51,131 nt of DNA from Flavobacterium sp. FEMGT703F. Lineage in GTDB: Bacteria; Bacteroidota; Bacteroidia; Flavobacteriales; Flavobacteriaceae. Of this stretch, positions 14,456 through 21,871 are shown piece by piece. A program made the translations under genes and the position numbers. Numbering within the stretch: position 1 is the stretch's first letter; the number at the start of each line of letters is the position of its first letter. The DNA lies in NCBI GenBank assembly GCA_002786385.1, contig PGCN01000004.1, positions 1 to 51,131 of the forward strand. Reading direction: 5' to 3'. The notes beneath the pieces are model-generated. The model had not been told where the DNA came from, did no database searches, and was given only the letters and a program-made list of their open reading frames with translations.

Positions 14456-14761
14456 ATGCAACAATGCAAAATAACGTTAGGCAAACTGATTAGGAGTGCT
14501 CGAAAAGACCAAGAAATAAGTCAACAAGAGCTTCGCCAATTAATAATCAAGAAGTATTCGATCAACATTGACCATTTCTTGATATCTAAAATTGAGAATT
14601 GTCGAGTCGATGTACGCGATCGAGAATATGATTGGCTTGTTCCAGTTATTGCTGAATTATTTAACGCAGATATTGAATGGTTGGAGCAGATTCGATCGCA
14701 AACAGAGCCAGAATCATTGGATTTGAGCAAAGCAGTGTTTCCGATTTACTTTAAGCCATGA
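14456..14761 (+). CDS. XRE-family HTH protein
   Basis: A 101-residue regulator with an N-terminal helix-turn-helix (LGKLIRSARKDQEISQQELRQ, then FLISKIENCRVDVRDREY) and a short C-terminal helix region. The recognition helix is preceded by a longer insertion than usual. It is coupled by ATGA overlap to the HNH reading frame. Its targets are unknown; the GC-rich hairpin just upstream may influence its expression. Confidence 0.7.
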   Translation: MQQCKITLGKLIRSARKDQEISQQELRQLIIKKYSINIDHFLISKIENCRVDVRDREYDWLVPVIAELFNADIEWLEQIRSQTEPESLDLSKAVFPIYFKP

Positions 14762-14991
14762 ACTACAAAATTGTTTACTTACACCGTATTATTGCGGAAC
14801 GATCGCTTGGTTGATCGCTCAGACCCGGTGAAGTTGTACATCATCTTGATGAAGACAAAACCAATAACTCACCAGAAAACTTGGTTGTCTGTTCCAGTGC
14901 ATCAGTTCATCGACAATATCATCGTAAATCTCTGCGACAGAAACTTGCGTGCGATCGACCTCTAATCCAAGTTGACGATCTGTGGTTCTGA
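14758..14991 (+). pseudogene. HNH endonuclease, interrupted by an in-frame TGA
   Basis: Reading 77 codons from ATG 14758 gives YLHRIIAERSLG, a TGA at 14812-14814, then SLRPGEVVHHLDEDKTNNSPE and NLVVCSSASVHRQYH. The VVHHxDxxxxNNxPENL part is the HNH homing-endonuclease signature. The stop stands exactly where the family normally has an Arg after LG, so a single CGA to TGA change explains it. Both sides are otherwise intact, which suggests recent loss, a sequencing error or stop read-through. A downstream start on the C-terminal part alone would lack the N-terminal helix. Confidence 0.75.
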
Positions 14992-14997
14992 TTTACA

Positions 14998-15030
14998 CAT
15001 TCCGGCTACGCTCAGGGCATCGCCGGAATG
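14998..15030 (+). terminator. Hairpin after the HNH frame, with dispersed repeat in the loop
   Basis: CATTCCGGC / GCCGGAATG 9-bp stem enclosing CTACGCTCAG, the core of the dispersed repeat. It may act as a weak terminator or a structured repeat. Confidence 0.4.
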
Positions 15031-15077
15031 TATGAGCCTGTTGAGTTCTCGGCTAATTCAAAAAACTAGGAGACATT

Positions 15078-15260
15078 GTGACGAAAGATTTAGGAAAGAA
15101 AACTCTGATTTTAGGTTTGGCAGTTTTGGGGATAGCCTGCGTCGGCGTAGCTGTTCTGAAACAGAAAGAAGACCAAGAAATTGATAAATACCTTGGTGAA
15201 TATCAAGAAGAAGCTTATCCGATCGGACAACAAGAAGAGGATTATTCTAAACAAAAGTAA
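15078..15260 (+). CDS. Small single-pass membrane protein
   Basis: A 60-residue protein with a GTG start and AGGAGA upstream. An N-terminal hydrophobic segment (LILGLAVLGIACVGVAVL, about 9-26) should span the membrane, followed by an acidic tail (Glu/Gln/Tyr-rich) probably in the cytoplasm. Function unknown; such small proteins are common in phage moron genes. Confidence 0.6.
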   Translation: MTKDLGKKTLILGLAVLGIACVGVAVLKQKEDQEIDKYLGEYQEEAYPIGQQEEDYSKQK

Positions 15261-15289
15261 TGCTTTCGCTTTAAAGTTTTGACTTTTCG
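15261..15289 (+). promoter_or_regulatory. Leader motif, class I copy 6
   Basis: TGCTTTCGCTTTAAAG and TTTTGACTTTT, directly after a stop codon and 12 bases before ATG 15301. Confidence 0.65.
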
Positions 15290-15300
15290 CAAAAATTCAA

Positions 15301-15687
15301 ATGGAAGGAATCAATATTTGGTCTGGTTGTGATATTGGAATTGGTGCAGCCTTAACTAATCCTACACAGCGATCGTTTCGCAAAAACAAAATCAAGAATC
15401 ATTACCCTGTTACTTTCAGAAACGTGGTGTTTCCCGATGCTGAATCAGCGTATGAAGAATACAAGACTAACGACTTGCAACAAGATATCGAAACAATGAC
15501 CGAAATAATTGTGTGTAAATTAAACCAACATCCACGATTACTTGAGGGAATTACACAACGTGGCGGTGTTGAATGGCTGAAACGATGTCGTCATATTGTT
15601 GGAGTGAAAAACAGTCGATGGGAGGGTCAAGGAATGGAAAGCAATTTCATTCTATGTTTGATTTACGCTTGTCAACTTTGTACTTAA
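15301..15687 (+). CDS. NADAR-like protein (predicted)
   Basis: A 128-residue protein. IWSGCDIGIGAALTNPT, YPVTFRNVVFPDAESAYEEYK, RGGVEWLKRCRHIVG and WEGQGMESNFILCLIYA follow the order of motifs in NADAR/YbiA-type proteins (phosphate-loop, acidic helix after FPDAE, C-terminal helices). NADAR proteins act on ADP-ribosylated or riboflavin-pathway substrates and occur in phage-host conflict loci. The assignment is by pattern and moderate; related cyanobacterial proteins are often left unnamed. It has its own leader motif. The presence of several SLOG genes on the same element fits an NAD/nucleotide theme. Confidence 0.5.
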   Translation: MEGINIWSGCDIGIGAALTNPTQRSFRKNKIKNHYPVTFRNVVFPDAESAYEEYKTNDLQQDIETMTEIIVCKLNQHPRLLEGITQRGGVEWLKRCRHIVGVKNSRWEGQGMESNFILCLIYACQLCT

Positions 15688-15749
15688 TTAGCGTATCACC
15701 GGGGGCGCGATCGCCCTGTACCAGACTTTAGAAAAGAAGGGACAATTTG

Positions 15750-16037
15750 ATGAAACCTAATCGTAATGATTTACGCACCTATCAAGTTCAGAGTAGTCCA
15801 TGTAAAACTTGTCCCTTCGATGGAGAAACACCATTGATGCTTTCTGAACCAAGACTTATTGAAGTCTACGAAAACTTACTCGGTAATGGTCAACATTTCT
15901 GTCACTCTGTGAACAACTCAAAAATCTGTCGGGGTGGTAGAAATTTTCAACTGAAATGGCTCTGTACCGTAGGAATGCTAGATGAGCCTACGGATGAAGC
16001 ATTTAATCAAGCAATGAAGGAAACCTTAGAACGGTAA
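15750..16037 (+). CDS. DUF6283-like Cys-motif protein (copy 2)
   Basis: A 95-residue protein: CKTCPFDGE, then HFCHS, CRGGRN and WLCTVGML. The spacing of Cys/His is that of the DUF6283-like gene at 11082, indicating a duplication or repeated acquisition. AAGG upstream supports ATG 15750. Metal binding is likely; function unknown. Confidence 0.62.
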   Translation: MKPNRNDLRTYQVQSSPCKTCPFDGETPLMLSEPRLIEVYENLLGNGQHFCHSVNNSKICRGGRNFQLKWLCTVGMLDEPTDEAFNQAMKETLER

Positions 16038-16042
16038 AGACA

Positions 16043-16327
16043 ATGGACACAAAACTGTACGATCGCATCGTTGAATATGCCAACAACATTAGAGATGGTG
16101 GCGAGTTACCTTGGCAAGGTTTATACACAGCGAGGGCTGTGTATGAACACCTGAAACAGGCAACAGTTGCACTATCTCCACAAGAAATAGCTGATTCGCT
16201 AGGAATTTCTGCCGAATATGTAAATCAAGTAATTCTTGCTTTACAAAATGGTGGAGTAAAAATTGAATCGGTACCAGGAGAGAAATCCTGGACTGGCAGA
16301 CCAAAATCAAAGTATCAACTGAAATAA
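16043..16327 (+). CDS. Small winged-helix DNA-binding protein
   Basis: A 94-residue protein. VALSPQEIADSLGISAEYVNQVILALQNGG is a helix-turn-helix and SVPGEKSWTGRPKSKYQL looks like the wing. It follows the DUF6283-like gene by 5 bases and probably shares its transcript. It may regulate nearby small genes. Confidence 0.62.
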   Translation: MDTKLYDRIVEYANNIRDGGELPWQGLYTARAVYEHLKQATVALSPQEIADSLGISAEYVNQVILALQNGGVKIESVPGEKSWTGRPKSKYQLK

Positions 16328-16388
16328 TTAAATCAAAGGGGGCTGCGTATCCTACCAACGCAGAATACTTATCAAAGGAGACAAAAAT

Positions 16389-16967
16389 ATGAAGGGCATT
16401 GTTTACGACTGTGAAATTATTCGTTGCATTCCCGATCGCAACGGATTCAATGAAAACTACGAATACTGTAAAGGATGGGACGACTTTGATGGAATGGGCA
16501 TCTCGGTAATTTGTGCGATCGAACTAGAAAGCGATCGCAGTTACACCTTTGTTCATCCAAATATCACAGATTTCCAACAACTTGTTCATTCTATGGAACA
16601 AAATCATGGCAGTAGCATCGCCGGCTTTAATTCGTTGAGCTTTGATGACAAATTGTGTGTCACTAACGGAATTATAGTGAAGACAGATTTTGACTTACTT
16701 CGCGAGGTGCGCTTTGCCGGCTATGGCTCTGTCAATTGGGAAGATTGCCCAAAAGGTTACACTTACAAGTTAGATGCGATCGCCCGTGCTAATGGATTTG
16801 CTAAAACTGGCTCAGGTTCTTTAGCCCCTCAACTCTGGCAACAAGGAAAACATCAAGAAGTCATCGACTACTGCATGAACGATGTCAAAATTACGAAGGA
16901 ATTAATTACTCTTTTCTTGGATAACAAACTGAAAGATCCGAACACTGGTAAGATTTTACCTTTTTAG
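16389..16967 (+). CDS. DEDD-family 3'-5' exonuclease (RNase H-like)
   Basis: A 192-residue nuclease with exonuclease motif I GIVYDCEI (Asp7, Glu9), motif II IAGFNSLSFDDKL, and motif III HQEVIDYCMNDVKITKEL. It should remove 3' nucleotides from DNA with two metal ions, resembling the predicted PolB-type exonucleases found in phages. No polymerase gene is adjacent, so it may serve repair or recombination with the ligase at 19860. GGAG lies 9 bases before the start. Confidence 0.78.
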   Translation: MKGIVYDCEIIRCIPDRNGFNENYEYCKGWDDFDGMGISVICAIELESDRSYTFVHPNITDFQQLVHSMEQNHGSSIAGFNSLSFDDKLCVTNGIIVKTDFDLLREVRFAGYGSVNWEDCPKGYTYKLDAIARANGFAKTGSGSLAPQLWQQGKHQEVIDYCMNDVKITKELITLFLDNKLKDPNTGKILPF

Positions 16968-16990
16968 TCATTTAATCTAAAATTAACTCA

Positions 16991-17028
16991 GATTCTAGCT
17001 CTAAAAAAGGGCTAGAATCTTTTTTTTT
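16991..17028 (+). terminator. Strong terminator after the exonuclease gene
   Basis: GATTCTAGC / GCTAGAATC stem with an 11-base loop, followed by nine T residues. Confidence 0.85.
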
Positions 17029-17064
17029 GTGATAAGCTAATTAGAGAACTATAAAGTTAAACCG

Positions 17065-17580
17065 ATGCTCACAGCAGCTTTAGCGACAAAGTTAATTCGT
17101 CAAATCCTGGGAGATTACAACTACTGGCCCGAATCCGAATCTGATTCGCCTTTGAAGGTTGTTCGATCGAAAACTGCCTTAGATGAGAAAGCCATCCTTT
17201 CTCGTGATGCTTCCATGCGTCGGGCTGCGGTACAAGATTCAGCCCCTGCCACTGCCTACAAACCACCTGTTCGTACAGTTCAAGTCAAGACACTTGACCA
17301 AGTGTTGAAGCCTTTGGTTCGCTCTACTCTTGCCGAAATTCAGGCTCAGGCTCCGGCTTTTGAAGCAGGGACAGGTTTAGACGCTATGCAAAAACTCATC
17401 GAAAAGTGTGAGTATTTTGTACAGCTTTACAGCGCTTTCAAGCAATTAGCCAACCCCAAAATCTCCTACGTTGTGGATGGTAACAACACAAGCTCAGATC
17501 CATACACTGGCTTTTTTATCAGTGGCGAATCCACTGATGGCGAAGTTGTTATCGCTCAAACTTTGCTCGTTCAAACTTGA
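17065..17580 (+). CDS. Protein of unknown function upstream of the fibre gene
   Basis: A 171-residue protein, no family recognised. N-terminal hydrophobic helix (MLTAALATKLIRQILGDY), a Pro-rich middle (APATAYKPPVRTVQVKT), a helical section, and a beta-rich C-terminus (KISYVVDGNNTSS..FFISGESTDGEVVIAQ). It lies between two strong terminators and ahead of a collagen-like fibre gene, so a structural role is possible but unproven. Confidence 0.6.
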   Translation: MLTAALATKLIRQILGDYNYWPESESDSPLKVVRSKTALDEKAILSRDASMRRAAVQDSAPATAYKPPVRTVQVKTLDQVLKPLVRSTLAEIQAQAPAFEAGTGLDAMQKLIEKCEYFVQLYSAFKQLANPKISYVVDGNNTSSDPYTGFFISGESTDGEVVIAQTLLVQT

Positions 17581-17585
17581 TGATT

Positions 17586-17632
17586 TTCCCAGTAACAAAA
17601 CAAGTGGTTTGTTACTGGGAAACGTTTTTTGT
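17586..17632 (+). terminator. Strong terminator
   Basis: A 14-bp perfect stem TTCCCAGTAACAAA / TTTGTTACTGGGAA, loop ACAAGTGG, followed by a T-rich stretch (17625-17637). Confidence 0.8.
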
Positions 17633-17661
17633 TTTTGTATTTTGTACTTAGGACTGAAAAA

Positions 17662-19095
17662 ATGACAACTAAAATTCTTCAACCAATTGCCGAGACGATC
17701 GAAACAAACGAACTGCCATATAATCTCAAAATGGTGGCAGTTCTCGACTCCAGCTTGAACACTGATGCGAGATTCAAGATTAACGGTGTAGTTGTGGGTA
17801 TTGACACATCAGCAACCACAGTTAGTGTCAATGGAGTACCGGAATATCACTATACTCTGAACTTTCCAATATCACAAAGTGGAAAATATGAGTTAGTAGT
17901 CGAAGATTTCGATGCTAAATTGCCTGATGTTGTCAAGTCAAAAGCTTCGGTAATTTTTGATTTGAAATATAATGCTCCGACAATCGCGATCGCACCTGAT
18001 GTCAAAAATCCAAATTTGATAGTAGCGACTATTACAAATCGCCCTGCCTCTGGTTCGTTCGTTCGATTCACATTGAATGGGAAAATGATTAAGGAGGATA
18101 AAACCTCACCTATTGATGTGACGATCGCCGAATCAGGAACTTTGGTCGCTGAACTTATCAAAGATGATGTTGTTCTCGCAACACTTACATCACAAGTAAC
18201 TTTCGTGCCACCAGTTGTAGCAGTTCCATCAATGACTTTGGTTCAGTCGAATAATTTAGTGACGGCGACTGTCACTAATCGACCAACTGGAGCATTTGTC
18301 CGATTTAGTCAGAATGGAGAAATTCTCAAGGACGATACTACTTCTCCCTTTAATGTCACTCCTAAACCTGGTGAACTGAAAGTTGAATTAATCCTTGGTA
18401 CTACAATTCTTCTCTCACAAGTTTTCACTGTTACTTCCATACCTTCCACACCAACTCCTACACCAACTCCTACTCCGATCGTCGGTCCAAAAGGCGATAA
18501 GGGTGACAAGGGTGAACAAGGCATCCAAGGACTGCGAGGTGAAAACGGTTTGCAAGGTGAAAAAGGTGATAAGGGTGAAAAAGGTGATAACGGATTTGAT
18601 TCAGGACAAGATTTAGATTTCAAGGCTAAACTCCGCTTTAAAAGTGAGAGCGCAACAAACCCAGATGATGGTGTAATCGTAGCCAACGCCTATGTTCCAA
18701 ATTCCTTGAACATAATAGGCATCGGCACCTACCAACCTGATAGTAGCGATCGTAGAATAGATATTTTTGGTAATACCGTCCAACATGGTAAAGCCTGCAT
18801 ATCTGATTCGGCAGACCAACTAACGCTAATCACTACTGGAAGTACGCCAGGTAATAAAATTTGGAATTTCTGTGTGTGGAAAGATGACGGAAATCTTTAT
18901 TTTCAATCGAGAGGAGATAATCTTGAATGGTTTAGAAATAATGTTTGTTTCAAAAGAAATGGCGATGTTCATTTTAATGGCAAACTTCATGTTGGTTTGC
19001 CAGTCTACACAGATAACGCCACTGCATTATCTCATGGGATGACAGCGGGGGCATTTTATCACGCTGGAGACGGTATCGTGAGAGTTGTATTTTAG
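17662..19095 (+). CDS. Collagen-like fibre protein
   Basis: A 477-residue modular protein. The N-terminal 260 residues contain two or three Ig-like beta repeats (compare ATITNRPASGSFVRFTLNG with ATVTNRPTGAFVRFSQNG). A TPTPTPTPTP hinge follows, then about 15 Gly-X-Y triplets (GPKGDKGDKGEQGIQG...). The C-terminal 150 residues are beta-rich and end like a phage fibre tip. Collagen-like trimers with such tips are typical of tail or head fibres that bind hosts. It could equally be a surface adhesin. ATG 17662 follows the terminator. It is the clearest structural-type protein on the element. Confidence 0.75.
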   Translation: MTTKILQPIAETIETNELPYNLKMVAVLDSSLNTDARFKINGVVVGIDTSATTVSVNGVPEYHYTLNFPISQSGKYELVVEDFDAKLPDVVKSKASVIFDLKYNAPTIAIAPDVKNPNLIVATITNRPASGSFVRFTLNGKMIKEDKTSPIDVTIAESGTLVAELIKDDVVLATLTSQVTFVPPVVAVPSMTLVQSNNLVTATVTNRPTGAFVRFSQNGEILKDDTTSPFNVTPKPGELKVELILGTTILLSQVFTVTSIPSTPTPTPTPTPIVGPKGDKGDKGEQGIQGLRGENGLQGEKGDKGEKGDNGFDSGQDLDFKAKLRFKSESATNPDDGVIVANAYVPNSLNIIGIGTYQPDSSDRRIDIFGNTVQHGKACISDSADQLTLITTGSTPGNKIWNFCVWKDDGNLYFQSRGDNLEWFRNNVCFKRNGDVHFNGKLHVGLPVYTDNATALSHGMTAGAFYHAGDGIVRVVF

Positions 19096-19114
19096 TTGAG
19101 TTGATCGACTAATG

Positions 19115-19145
19115 CCACTTATAAAACATGAAGTTTTATAAGTGG
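19115..19145 (+). terminator. 13-bp hairpin with ATG in the loop
   Basis: CCACTTATAAAAC / GTTTTATAAGTGG perfect stem with loop ATGAA, 19 bases after the fibre gene stop. It has no T run. The loop ATG opens a frame continuous with the next gene, so the hairpin may hide or present a start codon, or simply end the fibre mRNA. Confidence 0.6.
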
Positions 19146-19178
19146 TATAAGTTAGTTTTAAACGTACTAAATAAGAAA

Positions 19179-19445
19179 ATGAACGAATCAGAGAAAATAG
19201 AGCAAGATTTTAAGATAGCGTTTAAGGATTTGTCACAATGGCTAGTCCAAACTCGATCGCTATTTCAGATGGTTCGTAAAGCTAAATACACTTTTGCTGA
19301 AACTGAAAAGATGGCAAAAATGCTCAATTATACATTGTCAAAATCTGGTACTAAATATAATTTAGTAAAAAATAACAAACTTCTGTGTACAGGAAATCTT
19401 TCTGAGATTTTGGACTATATTTTTGAAAACTTAATCTTTGATTAA
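19179..19445 (+). CDS. Small basic protein, unknown function
   Basis: An 88-residue helical protein (MNESEKIEQDFKIAFKDLSQW...). The frame is open from an ATG at 19128 in the hairpin loop, which would give 105 residues; the 19179 start is outside the hairpin and preferred. Neither has a clear Shine-Dalgarno sequence. No family recognised. It converges with the gene at 19554. Confidence 0.5.
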   Translation: MNESEKIEQDFKIAFKDLSQWLVQTRSLFQMVRKAKYTFAETEKMAKMLNYTLSKSGTKYNLVKNNKLLCTGNLSEILDYIFENLIFD

Positions 19446-19462
19446 AATGAAAAATATTCAAC

Positions 19463-19510
19463 AAAAACATCCGTTAAAAGTTTCTACCCTAACTTTTAAC
19501 GGATGTTTTT
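19463..19510. terminator. Bidirectional terminator
   Basis: An 18-bp perfect stem (19463-19480 with 19493-19510), starting AAAAACATCC and ending GGATGTTTTT, between convergent genes. It has A and T tracts on both sides, so it works in both directions. Confidence 0.85.
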
Positions 19511-19553
19511 AATTGCGTTGTGATCGCAATTAAAGAATAACTAGAAGAAATAA

Positions 19554-19796
19554 TTACTCTACAGAATCTACAGAAGAGTCAACAACTGTTGACAAAGAAT
19601 TAGAAAGTTCGTCCAGTTGCGATAAGAAAGCTTCTGCTTGGGCATCCTCAATTCCTTCAGCTTCAAGAGTAGCAGCATATTCCTCCGATACAGATGCTAG
19701 TTGATTTTTCAGCTCTACAATTGTATCCTTTTGGGTAGTGATTTTCTCAATTGCAGATGCAATCACTAATCTAATTCGCTCAAGATTGGCTTCCAT
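19554..19796 (-). CDS. Small acidic coiled-coil protein
   Basis: An 80-residue protein, almost entirely helical with heptad spacing (KITTQKDTIVELKNQLASVSEEY) and an acidic Ser/Val tail. Likely a coiled-coil dimer; function unknown. It is transcribed divergently from the DNA ligase 64 bases away and ends at the bidirectional terminator. Confidence 0.6.
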   Translation of the reverse strand: MEANLERIRLVIASAIEKITTQKDTIVELKNQLASVSEEYAATLEAEGIEDAQAEAFLSQLDELSNSLSTVVDSSVDSVE

Positions 19797-19859
19797 TGGC
19801 TTAATAAAAATACTACAATTATATTGTAAATCAAAACTCGTTTTGTGTCAACAAATTAG

Positions 19860-20693
19860 ATGCTTCCTCAACTTGCAAATACTTATAATCCTCAGCAGGA
19901 TTACGAACATTCTCAATGGATGGCAAGCCCTAAACTTGATGGTGTTAGGTGCTTGTACTATTCATCTGATAAAGGTCTAACCAGTCGTAGTCAAAAACTT
20001 CGTTACGTTGGCTTTGAAGAAATTGAAATAAATTGTCAGATGCTGTGTGCAGACAACAAACTATCATTTTTAGATGGTGAGTTATACATTCCCGGAGAAA
20101 AGTTTGATGTGATTTCGGGAATTGTGCGAAAAGCGAAGAAGTATGACATCAAGGCAAAAGCCAGAGTGGAGTTTAGAGTATTTGCCCTTGGTTCGATCGA
20201 CGCTCCAAAAATGCCCGCTGGATTAATGTACGATTTGATGCGATCGGCGCTTCCTGACACAGGACGAGTAAGTTATTTACCTCACTCATACATTCGCAAT
20301 ACACCAGCAGCAGTTCAAGCTGAAGCTGAATTGGTGAAAAGTAGTGGTCGATCGGATGAAGGAATTATGTTGAGAAATTCCAGATCAGTTTATGCGAGCG
20401 GTCGATCGAACGACCTATTAAAAGTCAAGAACTTCGTCAAAAGCACTTTCGTAATCGTTGGATTTACCAAAGGTACTGGCAAATATTCCAAATCTTTGGG
20501 GAATCTACTGATTCGGGGGATGGTTGATGGCAAGATTATCAATAGCAAAGTAGGGACTGGTTTCAGTGATGCAGAGCGATCGAACATCTGGACAAATCAA
20601 GTTAGCTATTTGGGTGAAAATGTTGAAGTGATTTATCTTGGAGCTACACCCAGTGGAAGTCTGAGACATCCGATTTTCTCTCAGTTGGTTTGA
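19860..20693 (+). CDS. ATP-dependent DNA ligase
   Basis: A 277-residue ligase with the nucleotidyltransferase motif SPKLDGVR (Lys25 would receive AMP), FLDGELY (motif III), VEFRVFAL, SDEGIMLRN (motif IV) and LLKVKNF (motif V), followed by an OB-fold region (GNLLIRGMVDGKIINSKVGTGF). It seals nicks in duplex DNA using ATP, unlike the host NAD-dependent LigA. The compact size is that of phage or minimal bacterial ligases, which act in replication or repair of element DNA. Confidence 0.9.
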   Translation: MLPQLANTYNPQQDYEHSQWMASPKLDGVRCLYYSSDKGLTSRSQKLRYVGFEEIEINCQMLCADNKLSFLDGELYIPGEKFDVISGIVRKAKKYDIKAKARVEFRVFALGSIDAPKMPAGLMYDLMRSALPDTGRVSYLPHSYIRNTPAAVQAEAELVKSSGRSDEGIMLRNSRSVYASGRSNDLLKVKNFVKSTFVIVGFTKGTGKYSKSLGNLLIRGMVDGKIINSKVGTGFSDAERSNIWTNQVSYLGENVEVIYLGATPSGSLRHPIFSQLV

Positions 20694-20710
20694 TAGAATC
20701 CTGAAATAAG

Positions 20711-20746
20711 AAAACCCCGATCGAGATTGAAGTCGATCGGGGTTTT
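20711..20746. terminator. Bidirectional terminator
   Basis: AAAACCCCGATCGA / TCGATCGGGGTTTT, 14-bp stem with an 8-base loop between convergent genes. Confidence 0.85.
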
Positions 20747-20773
20747 TGCTACATACCAAGGTGTACCAATATT

Positions 20774-21376
20774 TTACACAATTCCCGCAAGCTCAGGAAC
20801 TTTCCCTGCTAATTGCCAACCCGTTGGCGACGAGAAAACTGGCGTAGTTTTCGTTACGCCCCAGTCGCTCAGCTCACCCGATGGAACTTCAATGAAGGAG
20901 TCATCAGGCGCTTTGATTTTCCATACCCCTGGTTTGTTCTGAGGTAACGATTGGGGATGGGGCATCGGAAATGGTAGAACAGTCACAGGCACGGGCATTT
21001 CTGGTGGAAATGGTAGAACAGTCACAGACGCGGGCATTTCTGGTGGAAATGGTGGAATAGTCACAGGCGCGGACAACTCTGGCACGGAAGTAATATCAGC
21101 TAAAGGATCAGGCTGAATTGATGCTAGGAAATTTTTGCTTAAAACAAGCTTAGTTCGACGGGCTGCTTTAAATATTGTCGGTTCACCACTACGGGGGTTT
21201 CTCCCCTCACGTTCGGGCTTGTCGATAATTTTGAAAGTTCCTAAGCCTTCAAGTTTTACTGATTCGCCAGCTCGTAGGGATTTGGCGATGAAAACAACGA
21301 GAGAATCTATCACCGTTGCGATCGTACCTTCGCTAAATCCGGTGGAGATTTTTACATGATCAACTAGACTTATCAT
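20774..21376 (-). CDS. HU-domain protein with Pro-rich repeats and C-terminal extension
   Basis: A 200-residue protein. Residues 1-90 are an HU/IHF-like DNA-bending domain (LVDHVKISTGFSEGTIATVID, GESVKLEGLGTFKIIDKPER, EGRNPRSGEP). Residues 105-145 contain three repeats related to PVTVLPFPPEMP, and the last 55 residues form an unrelated domain (GVWKIKAPDDSFIEVPSGEL). HU proteins are normally about 90 residues, so this is an unusual fusion. A second, canonical HU lies at 29356. The tail might tether DNA to a structure such as a virion or membrane; this is inference. Confidence 0.75.
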   Translation of the reverse strand: MISLVDHVKISTGFSEGTIATVIDSLVVFIAKSLRAGESVKLEGLGTFKIIDKPEREGRNPRSGEPTIFKAARRTKLVLSKNFLASIQPDPLADITSVPELSAPVTIPPFPPEMPASVTVLPFPPEMPVPVTVLPFPMPHPQSLPQNKPGVWKIKAPDDSFIEVPSGELSDWGVTKTTPVFSSPTGWQLAGKVPELAGIV

Positions 21377-21523
21377 GGATTTTAGATTTGACTTTGAGAT
21401 TGATGTACTTGAAATTTGAGATAATTCAATTATGCACTACTCAAACTAAATTCGTCAAATAAAACTTTTGCTTTGTACATAATTTTGATAGAATATTTTC
21501 AAAACTTAGCGAGATACAAAATC

Positions 21524-21871
21524 ATGTACGAATTCACTAAAGGAATGCACGGGGAAGATCATGTAGATCATCATCTAATTCTTGAAACTCGCGGTCCAAG
21601 GGGTGAAAAGGCTTATGAGGTCATGAGTGCTTACATAGAAAAGTATCTTGCATGGCTAATCGACGAACAACGTTTCAAAATATCTACCTTAAGGGAGAAA
21701 CCGGAAAATGAGGAGTGGATATTTTATGACTACAACGACCTTGTTGAAAAACTTTTGGTTTATGAACAAAGTCCTGAGTGTCTTGAACTAGCGGAAGCAT
21801 ATGAAGAAAAAATGAGAAAATACAGAGAAGAAAATCCTCCGAAACAAATACAATTTTCTTCAGAGTTTTAA
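21524..21871 (+). CDS. Acidic protein, unknown function
   Basis: A 115-residue acidic protein with His-rich start (MYEFTKGMHGEDHVDHHLIL), aromatic middle and charged helical C-terminus. No family recognised. Its 3' end overlaps by 4 bases the 3' end of the convergent RNA-polymerase-like gene, with no terminator between them. Confidence 0.55.
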   Translation: MYEFTKGMHGEDHVDHHLILETRGPRGEKAYEVMSAYIEKYLAWLIDEQRFKISTLREKPENEEWIFYDYNDLVEKLLVYEQSPECLELAEAYEEKMRKYREENPPKQIQFSSEF

